64,000 nucleotides of DNA from Flavobacterium alvei (GTDB taxonomy: Bacteria > Bacteroidota > Bacteroidia > Flavobacteriales > Flavobacteriaceae). A model generated the notes under the pieces. That model searched no databases. It was not told the DNA's origin and saw only the letters and a list, made by a program, of their open reading frames with translations. Numbering within the stretch: the first letter of the stretch is position 1; each line of letters opens with the position of its first letter. The position numbers and the translations under genes are program-made. Shown one piece after another: positions 18,161 through 27,215 of the stretch. The stretch lies in NCBI RefSeq assembly GCF_002920895.1, contig NZ_PQVG01000001.1, positions 657,370-721,369 on the forward strand, in the 5' to 3' direction.

Positions 18161-18698
18161 TGCTTAAATTATTTATGGAATTAATTTTTGAGGTAATCTT
18201 TTCTTTTAAAAGTAATTTGGCACGGTGTAAATTAGATTTTGATGTTCCTTCGGAAATAGATAACATTTGTGCAATTTCTTGATGAGAATAATCATCTAGT
18301 TCATACAAGTTAAAAACTATTCTATATTGATTTGGCAACTCTTGAATGATGGAAAGTAAGAAGTCTAGCGACAAATCTATTTCCAGATCTTCAACAATAA
18401 TTTCTTCATAATAATCATTTTCTAATGCGGTTATTTTATACGTTCTTTTATAACTATCAATAGCTTTGTTAATCGTGATTCTTTTTATCCAACCTTCGAA
18501 AGTTCCTTTAGCATTGAAATTCTTGATGTTTGTAAATATTTCTATAAAGGCATTATGCAAATTGTCTTCGGCCTCGGTTTCATTTGAACAATATTTTAAA
18601 CTCAGCCCAAAAAGATTTGCTTTATACCGGTTGTATAATTCTTCTTGTGCCTTGCTGTTTTGCTGGATACAGCCTTTTATAAGTTGGTCTTGATTCAA
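18150..18698 (-). CDS. ECF-type RNA polymerase sigma factor
   Basis: 182 residues with sigma region 2 (YNRYKANLFGLSLKYCSNETEAEDNLHNAFIEIF, shown here only as a pattern of positions ~22-55), GWIKRITINKAID, and region 4 (ELPNQYRIVFNLYELDDYSHQEIA, then LSISEGTSKSNLHRAK). It is an alternative sigma of the SigW/RpoE-like group. Its end overlaps the membrane protein at 16856-18160, which probably controls it. The target regulon is not visible. Confidence 0.9.
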   Translation of the reverse strand: MNQDQLIKGCIQQNSKAQEELYNRYKANLFGLSLKYCSNETEAEDNLHNAFIEIFTNIKNFNAKGTFEGWIKRITINKAIDSYKRTYKITALENDYYEEIIVEDLEIDLSLDFLLSIIQELPNQYRIVFNLYELDDYSHQEIAQMLSISEGTSKSNLHRAKLLLKEKITSKINSINNLSNGK

Positions 18699-18802
18699 AA
18701 AAAGACAGAGTTAAATGATTCTAAATATAACAATTAATCTTTACGTTACTGATTACTTTTTTGACTAAGTTGTTCAATTCAAATACAACACTTTTTCGTT
18801 CT

Positions 18803-19744
18803 TTATAAGTTTGGTTTATCATAAGCAATGTAAGCACCTAAGATGCCTAATTGAAATTTTAAATCCGTTGGTTCTCTAAAAAAATCATAACTTATCCAAC
18901 AATATCCTTTGTCTCCCCATTCCGTTCCCCATGAATTCACAACTTTAAAAGCTTTTAATTCATCATTATACCCTACAATCAACATGGCATGATTCCCGTA
19001 ATTTTTCTCAAAATCATATTTTTCATAAACATACAAATTGTCCGTTTTCTTTGGAAGATTGTCAACGAAGTTTCTGTCTATTTTTATCGCTATAATTATT
19101 GGATTTCCTTGATGAATTAACGTTTTTGCAATATCCAAAAACTTATAATTTTGATTGTCCTTCACAAAAGAATTGACTTTATATGATTTTGAAATCCTAT
19201 GCTTTAATGCGGATTCCATCAGAGCTACATTTGGTTTTTTGTTGCAATTAAATGGGTCGTATGGAAATTCACTCCAAGTATTTGTTCCTTTTGTTTTTAA
19301 AACATATAAAGCATTTTCTATACAAGATCCTAAGCCACAATCTCCAACGGGTTTGGAAAAATTATAAACAAAAGCTGGGCTCATAACATCATCGTATGTT
19401 ATAAAATCATATTTATTTTGTACTTTTTCTTGATAGCTTTTTAAATAATATGTAGTTGCAAATGAAACACAACTACCTTGCCCTCCCTGACTTCTTACTG
19501 GTGGCATTAGTGATGACAAATCGAAGTTTTGTGGTAAATTTAAATTAGGAAGAATCGAGTCCAAAAGTTTTGGGCTTTCTACATCACCTACGCAACTCCC
19601 AACATTACATCCTGTTTTTTTTGGATCATTTATAGAGATATCTTCTTCTAACACATCGACTGGCAACATACCCACCGGCTCGTTATGACAACTTATAAAA
19701 AGAAGAAAAATTAATGCTTTAAATAGGGTTACATGATGTTTCAT
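18803..19744 (-). CDS. Papain-like (C1) cysteine peptidase, probable lipoprotein
   Basis: 313 residues from MKHHVTLFK (an in-frame ATG 12 codons further upstream is less likely). A hydrophobic leader ends in LLFISCHNE, a lipobox-like site, so it is probably lipid-anchored in the envelope. The C1A pattern is complete: RSQGGQGSCVSFATTYYL holds the oxyanion Gln and catalytic Cys, NYGNHAMLIVGYN the His and VVNSWGTEWGDKGYCW the Asn. Several Cys pairs before the domain (CNVGSCVGD, GDCGLGSC) suggest disulfides. It has no obvious operon partner. Confidence 0.85.
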   Translation of the reverse strand: MKHHVTLFKALIFLLFISCHNEPVGMLPVDVLEEDISINDPKKTGCNVGSCVGDVESPKLLDSILPNLNLPQNFDLSSLMPPVRSQGGQGSCVSFATTYYLKSYQEKVQNKYDFITYDDVMSPAFVYNFSKPVGDCGLGSCIENALYVLKTKGTNTWSEFPYDPFNCNKKPNVALMESALKHRISKSYKVNSFVKDNQNYKFLDIAKTLIHQGNPIIIAIKIDRNFVDNLPKKTDNLYVYEKYDFEKNYGNHAMLIVGYNDELKAFKVVNSWGTEWGDKGYCWISYDFFREPTDLKFQLGILGAYIAYDKPNL

Positions 19745-19837
19745 TTTCAAAATTTGAGTGTTGCTATAACTCATAGTCATTATAAACTAAAAAAGGTTGC
19801 GTTGAACACAAAGAATTATTTTTAATAAAAATTAAAA

Positions 19838-19865
19838 AACCCGTTTCAAACTAATGAAACGGGTT
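19838..19865. terminator. Terminator hairpin, copy 1 of a repeated type
   Basis: AACCCGTTTCA (19838-19848) pairs with TGAAACGGGTT (19855-19865), with A-rich sequence on the left. It serves the minus-strand gene ending at 19925. A near-identical hairpin occurs at 23449-23480. Confidence 0.8.
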
Positions 19866-19924
19866 CTACTAAAAAAACATAAAAAAAACGCAAATTTTAA
19901 GTTAAGTCATCGATTAATTCTGAT

Positions 19925-20266
19925 TTATTTGAATTTATCATTACCACTATTCAATATTTCATCAAAAATTTTATTCAATGACTTTATATATAACGGAATT
20001 CCAATGGCTAGAAAAAAATACTCTTTTCTAATTATTGTTATGTCTTCTAAAATTATGTATAAACTCGGAAGGATTAGCAACAACGACATTAAAACTCCAG
20101 CATATGGATTAGTTATTACTTTTTTCGAAAGTGAAATTAATTTTAACATGGGGAAGTGTGTATTTGATACTGTCATGATAATTCTAGTGTTATTTTGTTC
20201 CTCAAATGTACTTTCCTTTTCTCTTTTGGTGATTTCAATTGTCATGAAGGCAATATTTACTGTCAT
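19925..20266 (-). CDS. Small membrane protein of unknown function
   Basis: Family not recognised. From ATG 20266 it has 113 residues: a charged N-terminal half (ITKREKESTFEEQNNT), then membrane segments near NPYAGVLMSLLLILPSLYII and EYFFLAIGIPLYI. An earlier in-frame ATG (20308) lies inside the terminator of the preceding gene, and another at 20245 is also possible. The opposite strand has an overlapping open frame over 19854-20288. I prefer the minus strand because it is bracketed by terminators in the right orientation. Confidence 0.5.
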   Translation of the reverse strand: MTVNIAFMTIEITKREKESTFEEQNNTRIIMTVSNTHFPMLKLISLSKKVITNPYAGVLMSLLLILPSLYIILEDITIIRKEYFFLAIGIPLYIKSLNKIFDEILNSGNDKFK

Positions 20267-20287
20267 GAAATTTCGATTTTGGTTATA

Positions 20288-20319
20288 AACAAAAAATCCT
20301 CTCGGCAAGGAGAAGATTT
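20288..20319 (-). terminator. Terminator after the LytTR regulator
   Basis: On the minus strand AAATCTTCTC pairs with GAGAGGATTT (one G-U pair) around a 6-nt loop, followed by T. It ends the two-component operon. Confidence 0.75.
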
Positions 20320-20351
20320 AATGAATTATTAGGTTTGAAAAATGACTTTCG

Positions 20352-21098
20352 TTAAGACAAAATATTCATTTTTTTTATAAAGTCTTTATAGGTGTCGCTA
20401 AGATTTATTTTGTGATTCCCTTTCAGAATAATCAAGTTGTCGGCAAGGATGATTTCTTCAATTTTATCCGAATTCACAATAATATTTCGATGCGTTCTTA
20501 TGAATTTGCTTTTGTCAAGTAAATCACTGATTTTGGTTAATGAAATTAAGATGACAAACTTTTCTTTTTCGGTTATAATGTTACAATAGCGTTCTTCAAC
20601 TTCAATATAAAGAATATCGTTTAGGGCTACTTTTTTGAGGGCATTTTTCTTTTTTATAAACAAATAATCATTGCTAATTACGGTGTCCTGCTCTTCGCTA
20701 AGAAAGACATTATTTTGTTCGTAGAATTTTTCTACCGCCATTTCTAAGGCATAGAGAATTTCCAATTCGTTGAACGGTTTCATCAAAAAACTGAATGGTT
20801 TGGTCAATTTGGCTCTTTCGAAAATTTGTCGGTCTTGCGAACTGGTCAAAAACACAAAGGGTTTGGATGCGTTTGGAATAATATTGATGGTTTCGGCAAA
20901 GGTAATTCCGTCGGGTTTTCCGTCAAGAAAAACATCTATTACAATGATATCGATGGGCAGTTCGTAAAAAAGCTTAAGTGCCTCTGTATAACTTCTGGCA
21001 ACGCCTACAATATTGTATTTGTTGGCCAATAATACTTTGCTAAGCGCATCACTTTGCTCTGGCGTATCTTCGATTATGAGGACATTAATATTATCCAT
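20352..21098 (-). CDS. LytTR-family response regulator
   Basis: 248 residues. The receiver domain (about 1-125) has the acidic pair E10-D11, phosphoacceptor D55 (IIVIDVFLDG) and the KPF motif (FLMKPFNELE). The LytTR DNA-binding domain covers about 145-245 (LYIEVEERYCNIIT, FIRTHRNIIVNSDKIEE). It overlaps the kinase gene by 8 nt, so the two are co-translated and form a pair. Confidence 0.93.
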   Translation of the reverse strand: MDNINVLIIEDTPEQSDALSKVLLANKYNIVGVARSYTEALKLFYELPIDIIVIDVFLDGKPDGITFAETINIIPNASKPFVFLTSSQDRQIFERAKLTKPFSFLMKPFNELEILYALEMAVEKFYEQNNVFLSEEQDTVISNDYLFIKKKNALKKVALNDILYIEVEERYCNIITEKEKFVILISLTKISDLLDKSKFIRTHRNIIVNSDKIEEIILADNLIILKGNHKINLSDTYKDFIKKMNILS

Positions 21099-22830
21099 TT
21101 TGATTTGTTTTTGGAAACGAAAGTATCATTTTAGTTCCTTTGTTTACTTCACTTTCTATCGCTAGTGTTCCGTCATTTTTCTTAATCATTTGTTTGCACA
21201 ATTGCATACCAAGTCCCGTTCCTATAATCTCTGAATTACTTTTTTTAGCTAATAATTCATTATCTGCTAATAATTCATTTATAGTGTTGACACTCATTCC
21301 TAATCCAGTATCTTCGAGTACAAGTTGACAAAAATCGGTATGAGTTTCGACTGAATAAAAGCTGATTTTACCATTTTCGTTCGAAAATTTTATGGCATTG
21401 TCTAATAAATTACGAAGCACAATTTTTAGCGAATCAAGATCCACGAAGATAAAAATATTTCTGGAAACCGAATTCTCAAAAGTAATCGATTTTTCTAACA
21501 ACAAAGATTTGTAGTTGTATTCTATTTGTTGCACTATCGAAAACAAATGCACCGATTCTTTATGAAAATACAATTGCTTGGTTTGCAACAATGCCCAATG
21601 CAATAAATTATCCAATAAACTGTAGGCTCCGTTAGCAATACCGCTGTTTTGAATGATTAATTGGTTCAGTTCATCGTAATTCTTGGTTTCGAGCGTTGCC
21701 GATAGTTTGGCGTTACTGGTTTTTAAGGCATTTACCGAGGAACGCAAATCGTGGCTTACGATAGAAAAAAGTTGGTCTTTAGTGGCGTTGAGTTCGTCGA
21801 GTTTGTTTTTTTGAAGCAGAATAATTTTGGCGTTTTTTACTTTTTGTGCATAAAAATAAATACCAGCTGTTAATAATAACAATAAACTGATTGCTGAGAA
21901 AAACAACCAATTTCGTTGACTATTTTTAAGCCTATTTTCTACCTCAAGTACTTTGATTTGCTTTTGCTTTTGAGCTACCGCAAACTTTTTCTCAAAATCA
22001 GCTACTGCCCATACTTTGTTTTGATCATTGAGGGAATCTTTCCATTGCTCGGATTCTTTTCTATACACTATAGCTTGTTTGAAATCGCCTCTGTTTTCTT
22101 CTACCACAGACATATTTTTTGATGCCCTATATTTTAAGTCAAATCTATTTATTTTATTAGATAAAGAATAGCCTTTTTCGAAATAAGGTATTGCTTGCTT
22201 GTCTTTAAATTGAATGTAATATAAATTGGCAATATTGGTATACAAAAGGAAAAGAGATTCTTTATTATTTTCTTTTTCTAATAGATATTTACTTTTTAAT
22301 AGATATTTTTCCGCTTTTTCAAATTGATTGAGATGCAAATAACAGACTCCTAAATCAATATAAATGCCCCCTATTTTGATACCTTGATTATCTAAATTTG
22401 GCCATTTTTCTACTTCATTAAAATAATAAATGGCTTTTTTAAATTCTTTTAATTCTGAAGAAGATTCCCCAAGAACTTTGTTAACTAATGGATAATAAAC
22501 AAAATTTTTAGTTACTAAATTAAGTTCTTTTTTAGCCTCTTGAAATAATTTTAAATGTCTAAAGGAATTTCCTCTTAAGTAATGACAATAATCGTCTAAT
22601 TCTTTGTTTTTACCTGAGTTCAATTGTTTCATACAATAAACTAAAGTAGAATCCCATTTTTGGTTTGTAAAAAAATAGTGAGCCTTATTGAAGTTTATTT
22701 CAGTTCTAAATCTAATAGCGATTTTCTGGAGCGATTTATTAAAAACAGCATTAGTAGCTTCCTCTTGGGAAAATAGAATTGAAGGAATGATTAAATATAA
22801 TGAAATTAGAAATAGTTTAAATTTGGTCAT
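21091..22830 (-). CDS. TPR-containing sensor histidine kinase
   Basis: 579 residues. A signal peptide or first membrane segment lies at 1-20. An extracytoplasmic array of TPR-like repeats covers about 40-270 (for example AIYYFNEVEKWP, FEKAEKYLLKSKYLL). A second membrane segment lies near 310-332 (NWLFFSAISLLLLLTAGIYF). The catalytic part has an H-box, SIVSHDLRSS, with His at about 360, an N-box, LRNLLDNAIKF, and ATP-lid motifs DTGLGM and GTGLGMQLCKQMI. It pairs with the LytTR regulator. The TPR array suggests sensing of a protein or peptide partner. Confidence 0.92.
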   Translation of the reverse strand: MTKFKLFLISLYLIIPSILFSQEEATNAVFNKSLQKIAIRFRTEINFNKAHYFFTNQKWDSTLVYCMKQLNSGKNKELDDYCHYLRGNSFRHLKLFQEAKKELNLVTKNFVYYPLVNKVLGESSSELKEFKKAIYYFNEVEKWPNLDNQGIKIGGIYIDLGVCYLHLNQFEKAEKYLLKSKYLLEKENNKESLFLLYTNIANLYYIQFKDKQAIPYFEKGYSLSNKINRFDLKYRASKNMSVVEENRGDFKQAIVYRKESEQWKDSLNDQNKVWAVADFEKKFAVAQKQKQIKVLEVENRLKNSQRNWLFFSAISLLLLLTAGIYFYAQKVKNAKIILLQKNKLDELNATKDQLFSIVSHDLRSSVNALKTSNAKLSATLETKNYDELNQLIIQNSGIANGAYSLLDNLLHWALLQTKQLYFHKESVHLFSIVQQIEYNYKSLLLEKSITFENSVSRNIFIFVDLDSLKIVLRNLLDNAIKFSNENGKISFYSVETHTDFCQLVLEDTGLGMSVNTINELLADNELLAKKSNSEIIGTGLGMQLCKQMIKKNDGTLAIESEVNKGTKMILSFPKTNQNG

Positions 22831-22871
22831 TTCAAAGTAAACTTTAGTTTTAAACGAAAGTACTATTAAAT

Positions 22872-22916
22872 AATTACATCTTTTAATTATTTGTTAGATA
22901 ATTAAAAGATGTAATT
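22872..22916 (-). terminator. Perfect 18-bp hairpin after the 131-residue gene
   Basis: AATTACATCTTTTAATTA (22872-22889) and its exact complement at 22899-22916 form an AT-rich stem around a 9-nt loop. It lies between the 131-residue gene and the kinase, both on the minus strand, and probably acts as terminator. Confidence 0.65.
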
Positions 22917-22945
22917 TCATGTAATCAGTTTAAAAGTTAATTAAA

Positions 22946-23341
22946 TTAACCGCCTACTTCTGTTGATGTTCCTCTCGATGTTTCAGGATCTAAGTTTATC
23001 ATATAAGACATTACATTTGTAATATTCCCTACTGTGTCTGAAGTGTAATCTACTTCTATGTAATACACATCGCAGGTTTCTGGAGTAACTTCTGAGAAAT
23101 CATAGTCGTAGTTCATCGTCAAAGTATTCCCTGATTCTGTTGGTTCTTCAACTATTGGAGGAACAACATCGTCTGAATTCATATACAAAGTTGCCCTAAT
23201 TTTTAGCGTCAATACGCCTCCTTCGGGAGTGTAGAATTTTGCCGAAACTAAAGGAGCTACAGGATATTTTACTGTTTCAGGACTTGAGAAAGTAAAAACC
23301 TGAGTGTTGATTTTCGTGTTTTGGATAACTTTAAATGCCAT
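22946..23341 (-). CDS. Hypothetical 131-residue protein
   Basis: Not recognised. No signal peptide or membrane segment. Beta-rich and acidic, with alternating hydrophobic stretches (TLKIRATLYMNSDD, CDVYYIEVDYTSDT) and one central Pro/Glu-rich loop (VVPPIVEEPTESGN). It begins MAFKVIQNTKINTQV and ends with a GGTSTEVGG-like tail (SRGTSTEVGG). It sits upstream of the kinase on the same strand but is separated from it by a strong hairpin, so it is probably transcribed alone. Confidence 0.65.
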   Translation of the reverse strand: MAFKVIQNTKINTQVFTFSSPETVKYPVAPLVSAKFYTPEGGVLTLKIRATLYMNSDDVVPPIVEEPTESGNTLTMNYDYDFSEVTPETCDVYYIEVDYTSDTVGNITNVMSYMINLDPETSRGTSTEVGG

Positions 23342-23448
23342 AATAAAATTTCTATTTAAGATTGATAAGGTAAAGATTTTTTTTAATAATGTATAAAATT
23401 AGTATTGTTTTTACAATTACTACTACAAAAATATTTTTTTAACAACAA

Positions 23449-23480
23449 AAAACCCGTTTCAAATGAATGAAACGGGTTTT
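23449..23480. terminator. Terminator after pnp, copy 2 of a repeated type
   Basis: AAAACCCGTTTCA (23449-23461) pairs with TGAAACGGGTTTT (23468-23480). Almost the same hairpin lies at 19838-19865, differing mainly in the loop. Confidence 0.85.
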
Positions 23481-23514
23481 CCTATAAATGAACCTTTAGT
23501 AAACTAAGATTTGA

Positions 23515-25650
23515 TTACTCTTTTTTTTCCTCACGTGGAGGTCTTTGCAAAAGTGCTTTTCTAGATACTTTTTCTTTTCTAGTTTTTGGATCAAGACCAA
23601 GGTATTTCACTTGGAAAACATCACCCATATTCACTACATCCGAAACGTTTTCTGTGCGTTCCCAAGCCAATTCTGAAACGTGAAGTAATACTTCGTTTCC
23701 TGGAGCGGCTGTATATTCTACAACTGCACCAAAATCTAGCATTTTGATTACTTTCACTTCATAAGCTTCGCCCATTTGTGGTTTGAAAGTGATGGATTGG
23801 ATTTTGGCCAAAACTGCTTCAATTCCAGCAGGATCAGTTCCAAGGATTTCGATAACTCCTTGCTCATCTACTTCGTTGATTACGATGGTTGTTCCAGTAG
23901 CTTTTTGCAATTCTTGAATTACTTTTCCGCCAGGTCCAATCAAAGCACCAATGTAGTTGCCAGGAATTGTTCTTGTAATAATTTTTGGAGCATAAGCTTT
24001 AACATCTGCTTTAGGAGCTGCCAAAGTATCTGTGATTTTTCCAAGAATGTGCAAACGACCTTCACGAGCTTGAGCCAAAGCCTCTTCCATAATGTTGTAT
24101 TTCAATCCTTCGATTTTAATATCCATTTGGCAAGCAGTGATTCCGTCAGCCGTTCCAGTTACTTTAAAGTCCATATCTCCTAAGTGATCTTCGTCACCTA
24201 AAATATCAGACAATACAGCAAAACGATCTCCGTCTGTAATCAATCCCATTGCAATTCCAGAAACTGGTTTTATCATTTGAATTCCAGCATCCATTAAGGC
24301 TAAAGTACCTGCACAAACTGTTGCCATAGAAGACGAACCATTTGACTCTAATACTTCAGATACAATACGAATTGTATAAGGACAATCAGCAGGAATCATG
24401 TTTTTCAAAGCTCTTTGAGCCAAGTTTCCGTGACCTACTTCTCTTCTTGAAGTTCCTCTAAGTGGTTTTGCTTCTCCTGTAGAAAATGGAGGGAAATTAT
24501 AATGCAAATAGAATTTTTCTTCGCCTTGTTCAGATGGAGAATCTATTTGGTTCGCTTCTCTAGAAGTTCCTAAAGTGGCTGTAGCCAAGGCTTGAGTTTC
24601 TCCACGTGTAAAAATTGACGAACCGTGAACCGAAGGCAAATAATCTACCTCAGCCCAGATTGGTCTGATTTCGGTAGTTTTTCTTCCGTCAAGACGTAAA
24701 CCTAAATCAAGAATTACGTTACGAACCGCTTCTTTATTGGTTTTATAGAAATATTTACCCACTAAATCTCCGTTTTCAGCTAATTCTTCGGCAGTAAACA
24801 AAGCTTTAACTTCTTCTTTTACAGCATCAAATGCAGCAGAGCGCTCGTGTTTTCCAGAACCCACTTTTGCAATTGCATAGATTTTATCATAAGCCGCAGC
24901 TTTTACTTTAGCGTAAATAGCTTGGTCTTCTTTTTCTAATTCGTATGTTCTTGTCTCTTTTTTTCCAACTTGTGCTACCAATCTTTCTTGAGCAACAATT
25001 TGAACTTTAATTGCTTCGTGAGCAAATTTAATGGCTTCCACCATTTCCAATTCTGAAATTTCTTTCATCTCTCCTTCTACCATTGCAATAGAATCTGTAG
25101 AAGCACCAATCATCATATCAATGTCTGATAATTCTAATTGAGCGCGACTTGGATTGATAATGAATTTTCCATCTACACGGGCTACACGCACTTCTGAAAT
25201 CAAAGTAGAAAAAGGAAGGTCAGAAATAGCAAGAGCTGCTGATGCGGCTAAACCTGCTAATGCGTCTGGCATTACGTTTTCGTCGTGAGACATTAACTGA
25301 ATCATCACTTGTGTTTCGGCGTGGTAATCATCTGGGAAAAGCGGACGCAAAACACGATCCACTAATCTCATGGTCAATACTTCGCCATCTGTAGGTCTTG
25401 CTTCTCTCTTGAAAAATCCACCAGGGAAACGCCCTGCAGCTGCAAATTTTTCACGATAATCTACCGTAAGAGGCAAGAAATCCACTCCTGGACTTGCTTT
25501 TCGGGCCGATACTACTGTTGCAAGCAACATGGCATTACCCATTTGAACTACTACTGAACCGTCGGCTTGTTTGGCCAATTTTCCGGTCTCGATTGAGATG
25601 CTTCTGCCATCTCCTAAATCGATAATTTCTTTTGAAACTTTTGGAATCAT
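23515..25650 (-). CDS. pnp: Polyribonucleotide nucleotidyltransferase (PNPase)
   Basis: 3'-5' phosphorolytic exoribonuclease of the RNA degradation machinery. 711 residues, the normal length: two RNase PH domains (first with [24 protein letters not shown], longer than quoted motif positions ~60-85; second with [20 protein letters not shown]), a KH domain at about 555-615 ([18 protein letters not shown]) and an S1 domain at about 620-695. It lies downstream of rpsO as in many bacteria, with a terminator between them. Confidence 0.97.
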   Translation of the reverse strand: MIPKVSKEIIDLGDGRSISIETGKLAKQADGSVVVQMGNAMLLATVVSARKASPGVDFLPLTVDYREKFAAAGRFPGGFFKREARPTDGEVLTMRLVDRVLRPLFPDDYHAETQVMIQLMSHDENVMPDALAGLAASAALAISDLPFSTLISEVRVARVDGKFIINPSRAQLELSDIDMMIGASTDSIAMVEGEMKEISELEMVEAIKFAHEAIKVQIVAQERLVAQVGKKETRTYELEKEDQAIYAKVKAAAYDKIYAIAKVGSGKHERSAAFDAVKEEVKALFTAEELAENGDLVGKYFYKTNKEAVRNVILDLGLRLDGRKTTEIRPIWAEVDYLPSVHGSSIFTRGETQALATATLGTSREANQIDSPSEQGEEKFYLHYNFPPFSTGEAKPLRGTSRREVGHGNLAQRALKNMIPADCPYTIRIVSEVLESNGSSSMATVCAGTLALMDAGIQMIKPVSGIAMGLITDGDRFAVLSDILGDEDHLGDMDFKVTGTADGITACQMDIKIEGLKYNIMEEALAQAREGRLHILGKITDTLAAPKADVKAYAPKIITRTIPGNYIGALIGPGGKVIQELQKATGTTIVINEVDEQGVIEILGTDPAGIEAVLAKIQSITFKPQMGEAYEVKVIKMLDFGAVVEYTAAPGNEVLLHVSELAWERTENVSDVVNMGDVFQVKYLGLDPKTRKEKVSRKALLQRPPREEKKE

Positions 25651-25775
25651 ACTTTTTCCTTTTTTAATTTTACATTGGTTTTCCTGCCTGTAAGCAGAAT
25701 AGTTGTGTTGTTGTAGTTGTTGTGTTCCAATGAAAAACCAAACTTTTTATCTTTTAATCTGTATTCTAAAAACAA

Positions 25776-25799
25776 AAAGAGGCACTTGCGCACCTCTTT
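25776..25799 (-). terminator. Hairpin between rpsO and pnp
   Basis: On the minus strand AAAGAGGTGC and GTGCCTCTTT form a 10-bp stem with a GCAA tetraloop, followed by TT and T-rich sequence. It ends or attenuates rpsO transcription before pnp. Confidence 0.8.
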
Positions 25800-25808
25800 A
25801 TATATTGA

Positions 25809-26078
25809 TTATTTTCTAATACCCAATACTTTGATAATCTCACGATACCTGTTGATTTCTTTCTTTTTCAAGTAATCTAACAAAGCTCTTCTTTTACCTA
25901 CTAATAGTACCAATGAACGCTCTGTGTTGTAATCGTGACGATTTTTTTTCAAGTGCTCAGTAAGGTGCGTAATTCTGTGGGTGAATAGTGCGATTTGTCC
26001 TTCTGCAGATCCTGTGTTTTCTGCTTTTCCTCCGTGCTTAGCGAAGATTTCTTCTTTAACTTCTTTCGTTAAATACAT
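25809..26078 (-). CDS. rpsO: 30S ribosomal protein S15
   Basis: 89 residues, the usual size. It binds 16S rRNA helices 20-22 early in 30S assembly. Family signatures: TGSAEGQIALFTHRITHLTEHL and HDYNTERSLVLLVGKRRALLDYL (positions about 22-43 and 48-70). It has a near-consensus promoter of its own, and pnp lies downstream. Confidence 0.98.
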   Translation of the reverse strand: MYLTKEVKEEIFAKHGGKAENTGSAEGQIALFTHRITHLTEHLKKNRHDYNTERSLVLLVGKRRALLDYLKKKEINRYREIIKVLGIRK

Positions 26079-26134
26079 GCTAATATTATTTAAATGATTG
26101 TTATGTATGAATCAAGATTTTCTTAATTCGTGCG

Positions 26135-26165
26135 CAAAGGTAGTTTTTATTTTTTGATTAGCAAA
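26135..26165 (-). promoter_or_regulatory. Near-consensus promoter of rpsO
   Basis: On the minus strand TTTG (26162-26165 on plus), a 19-nt spacer, then TACCTTTG (26135-26142). Spacing and both boxes match the Bacteroidota consensus. Confidence 0.85.
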
Positions 26166-26224
26166 GGAGTCTGGAAATTTAAATTACTTTTAGAATCTCT
26201 TCCGCATCATTATGTTTCGAAATC

Positions 26225-27172
26225 CTACTCCATTGGCTGAATAGCAATTGGCAACGAAAAGGTACATCTTACTTTTATTCCTCGGATTTCTCCTGGAGCA
26301 AAATTGGTATAAGACGAAACGACTCTTAACGCTTCTTCATCGGCACCATAACCAATGCCTTTTATGATTTCTGGATTGATTATTTGCCCTTCTTTATCAA
26401 CTATAAACTTCAAAAAGATCTTGCCTCCTACTCCTTTTGGCATATTGGGTATCTTAAATTTTTTGGATACGTGTTTATAAAAATCTTCATATCCTTTTTT
26501 GGGCACCGGTCTAATTTCTACCACTTTGTAATTGCGGGAAACTTTATCCGAATCGACACTTACTCCTGAAATAAGTTTTTGATTTTCGTAATTTTCGCTA
26601 AAGGTATATCCCATTTTTTGGTCGCTACCTTGCCAAAGACCGTCTTTGTAACCCTCTTTTACTTTTCCTGAAGCAAAGAAAAATTCTGAAACTTCTTCAT
26701 AATCTCCATTTCCGTCAATAACGGTTTGCTCATTTTTAGAATTCCAAAATTGCACTACTTTTAATGTTCCAAAAAATGTTTTTTCGTCCTCGATGTATTC
26801 TCCTTCGAGCTTTTTGTTTCCGTTTTCATACCATTCGGCACACTTTCCGTTGGGGCTAGATTTTACATAATGGGTCACGGCTTTTTTATATCCGTTTTCG
26901 TAGTAAAAAGTAAACTCCCCTTCCTTAGAATTGCCATCTTTGGTTTTTGAGGTTCCTTCCATTTGCAAAACACCCGATTTGTAGTAATCATTTATCACAT
27001 ACAAGTCTTTTTCTGAATAATAATCTTTGACTATTCGATAGTATTTATAATTTTCGGAGGTGGTTTCACTCCAAGTAGAATCTAAATACACCTTCCTGTC
27101 TATTGAAGCCGATTGAGAAAAACAAACCTTTGGAACAAGTAGGAATAACAACGAAATAAATAGTCCTTTCAT
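26225..27172 (-). CDS. TonB-C-terminal protein with YwqK-like repeats, paralogue 3
   Basis: 315 residues from MKGLFISLLFLLVPKVCFSQ, a clear signal peptide (the frame extends 21 codons further upstream, less likely). The middle has MORN/YwqK-type repeats (YYKSGVLQMEGTSKT, FYYENGYKKAVTHY, WYENGNKKLEGEY). The last ~90 residues are a TonB C-terminal domain (GKIFLKFIVDKEGQIINPEI, LRVVSSYTNFAPGEIRGIKV). There is no N-terminal membrane anchor of the energising TonB type, so it is not a classic energy transducer. It is the last of three tandem copies and the most diverged. Confidence 0.82.
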   Translation of the reverse strand: MKGLFISLLFLLVPKVCFSQSASIDRKVYLDSTWSETTSENYKYYRIVKDYYSEKDLYVINDYYKSGVLQMEGTSKTKDGNSKEGEFTFYYENGYKKAVTHYVKSSPNGKCAEWYENGNKKLEGEYIEDEKTFFGTLKVVQFWNSKNEQTVIDGNGDYEEVSEFFFASGKVKEGYKDGLWQGSDQKMGYTFSENYENQKLISGVSVDSDKVSRNYKVVEIRPVPKKGYEDFYKHVSKKFKIPNMPKGVGGKIFLKFIVDKEGQIINPEIIKGIGYGADEEALRVVSSYTNFAPGEIRGIKVRCTFSLPIAIQPME

Positions 27173-27215
27173 AAGATGGTTTTTGATTTTTAAAAAGATG
27201 TAATCGTGTATTATT

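Noticed and set aside
19854..20288. Plus-strand open frame opposite the small membrane gene
   Set aside because: It starts inside the terminator hairpin and lacks a promoter. The minus-strand frame has a better topology and is bracketed by terminators.
23776..24183. Plus-strand frame inside pnp
   Set aside because: Antisense shadow of a highly conserved gene, with no start signal and a Ser/Cys-rich composition.
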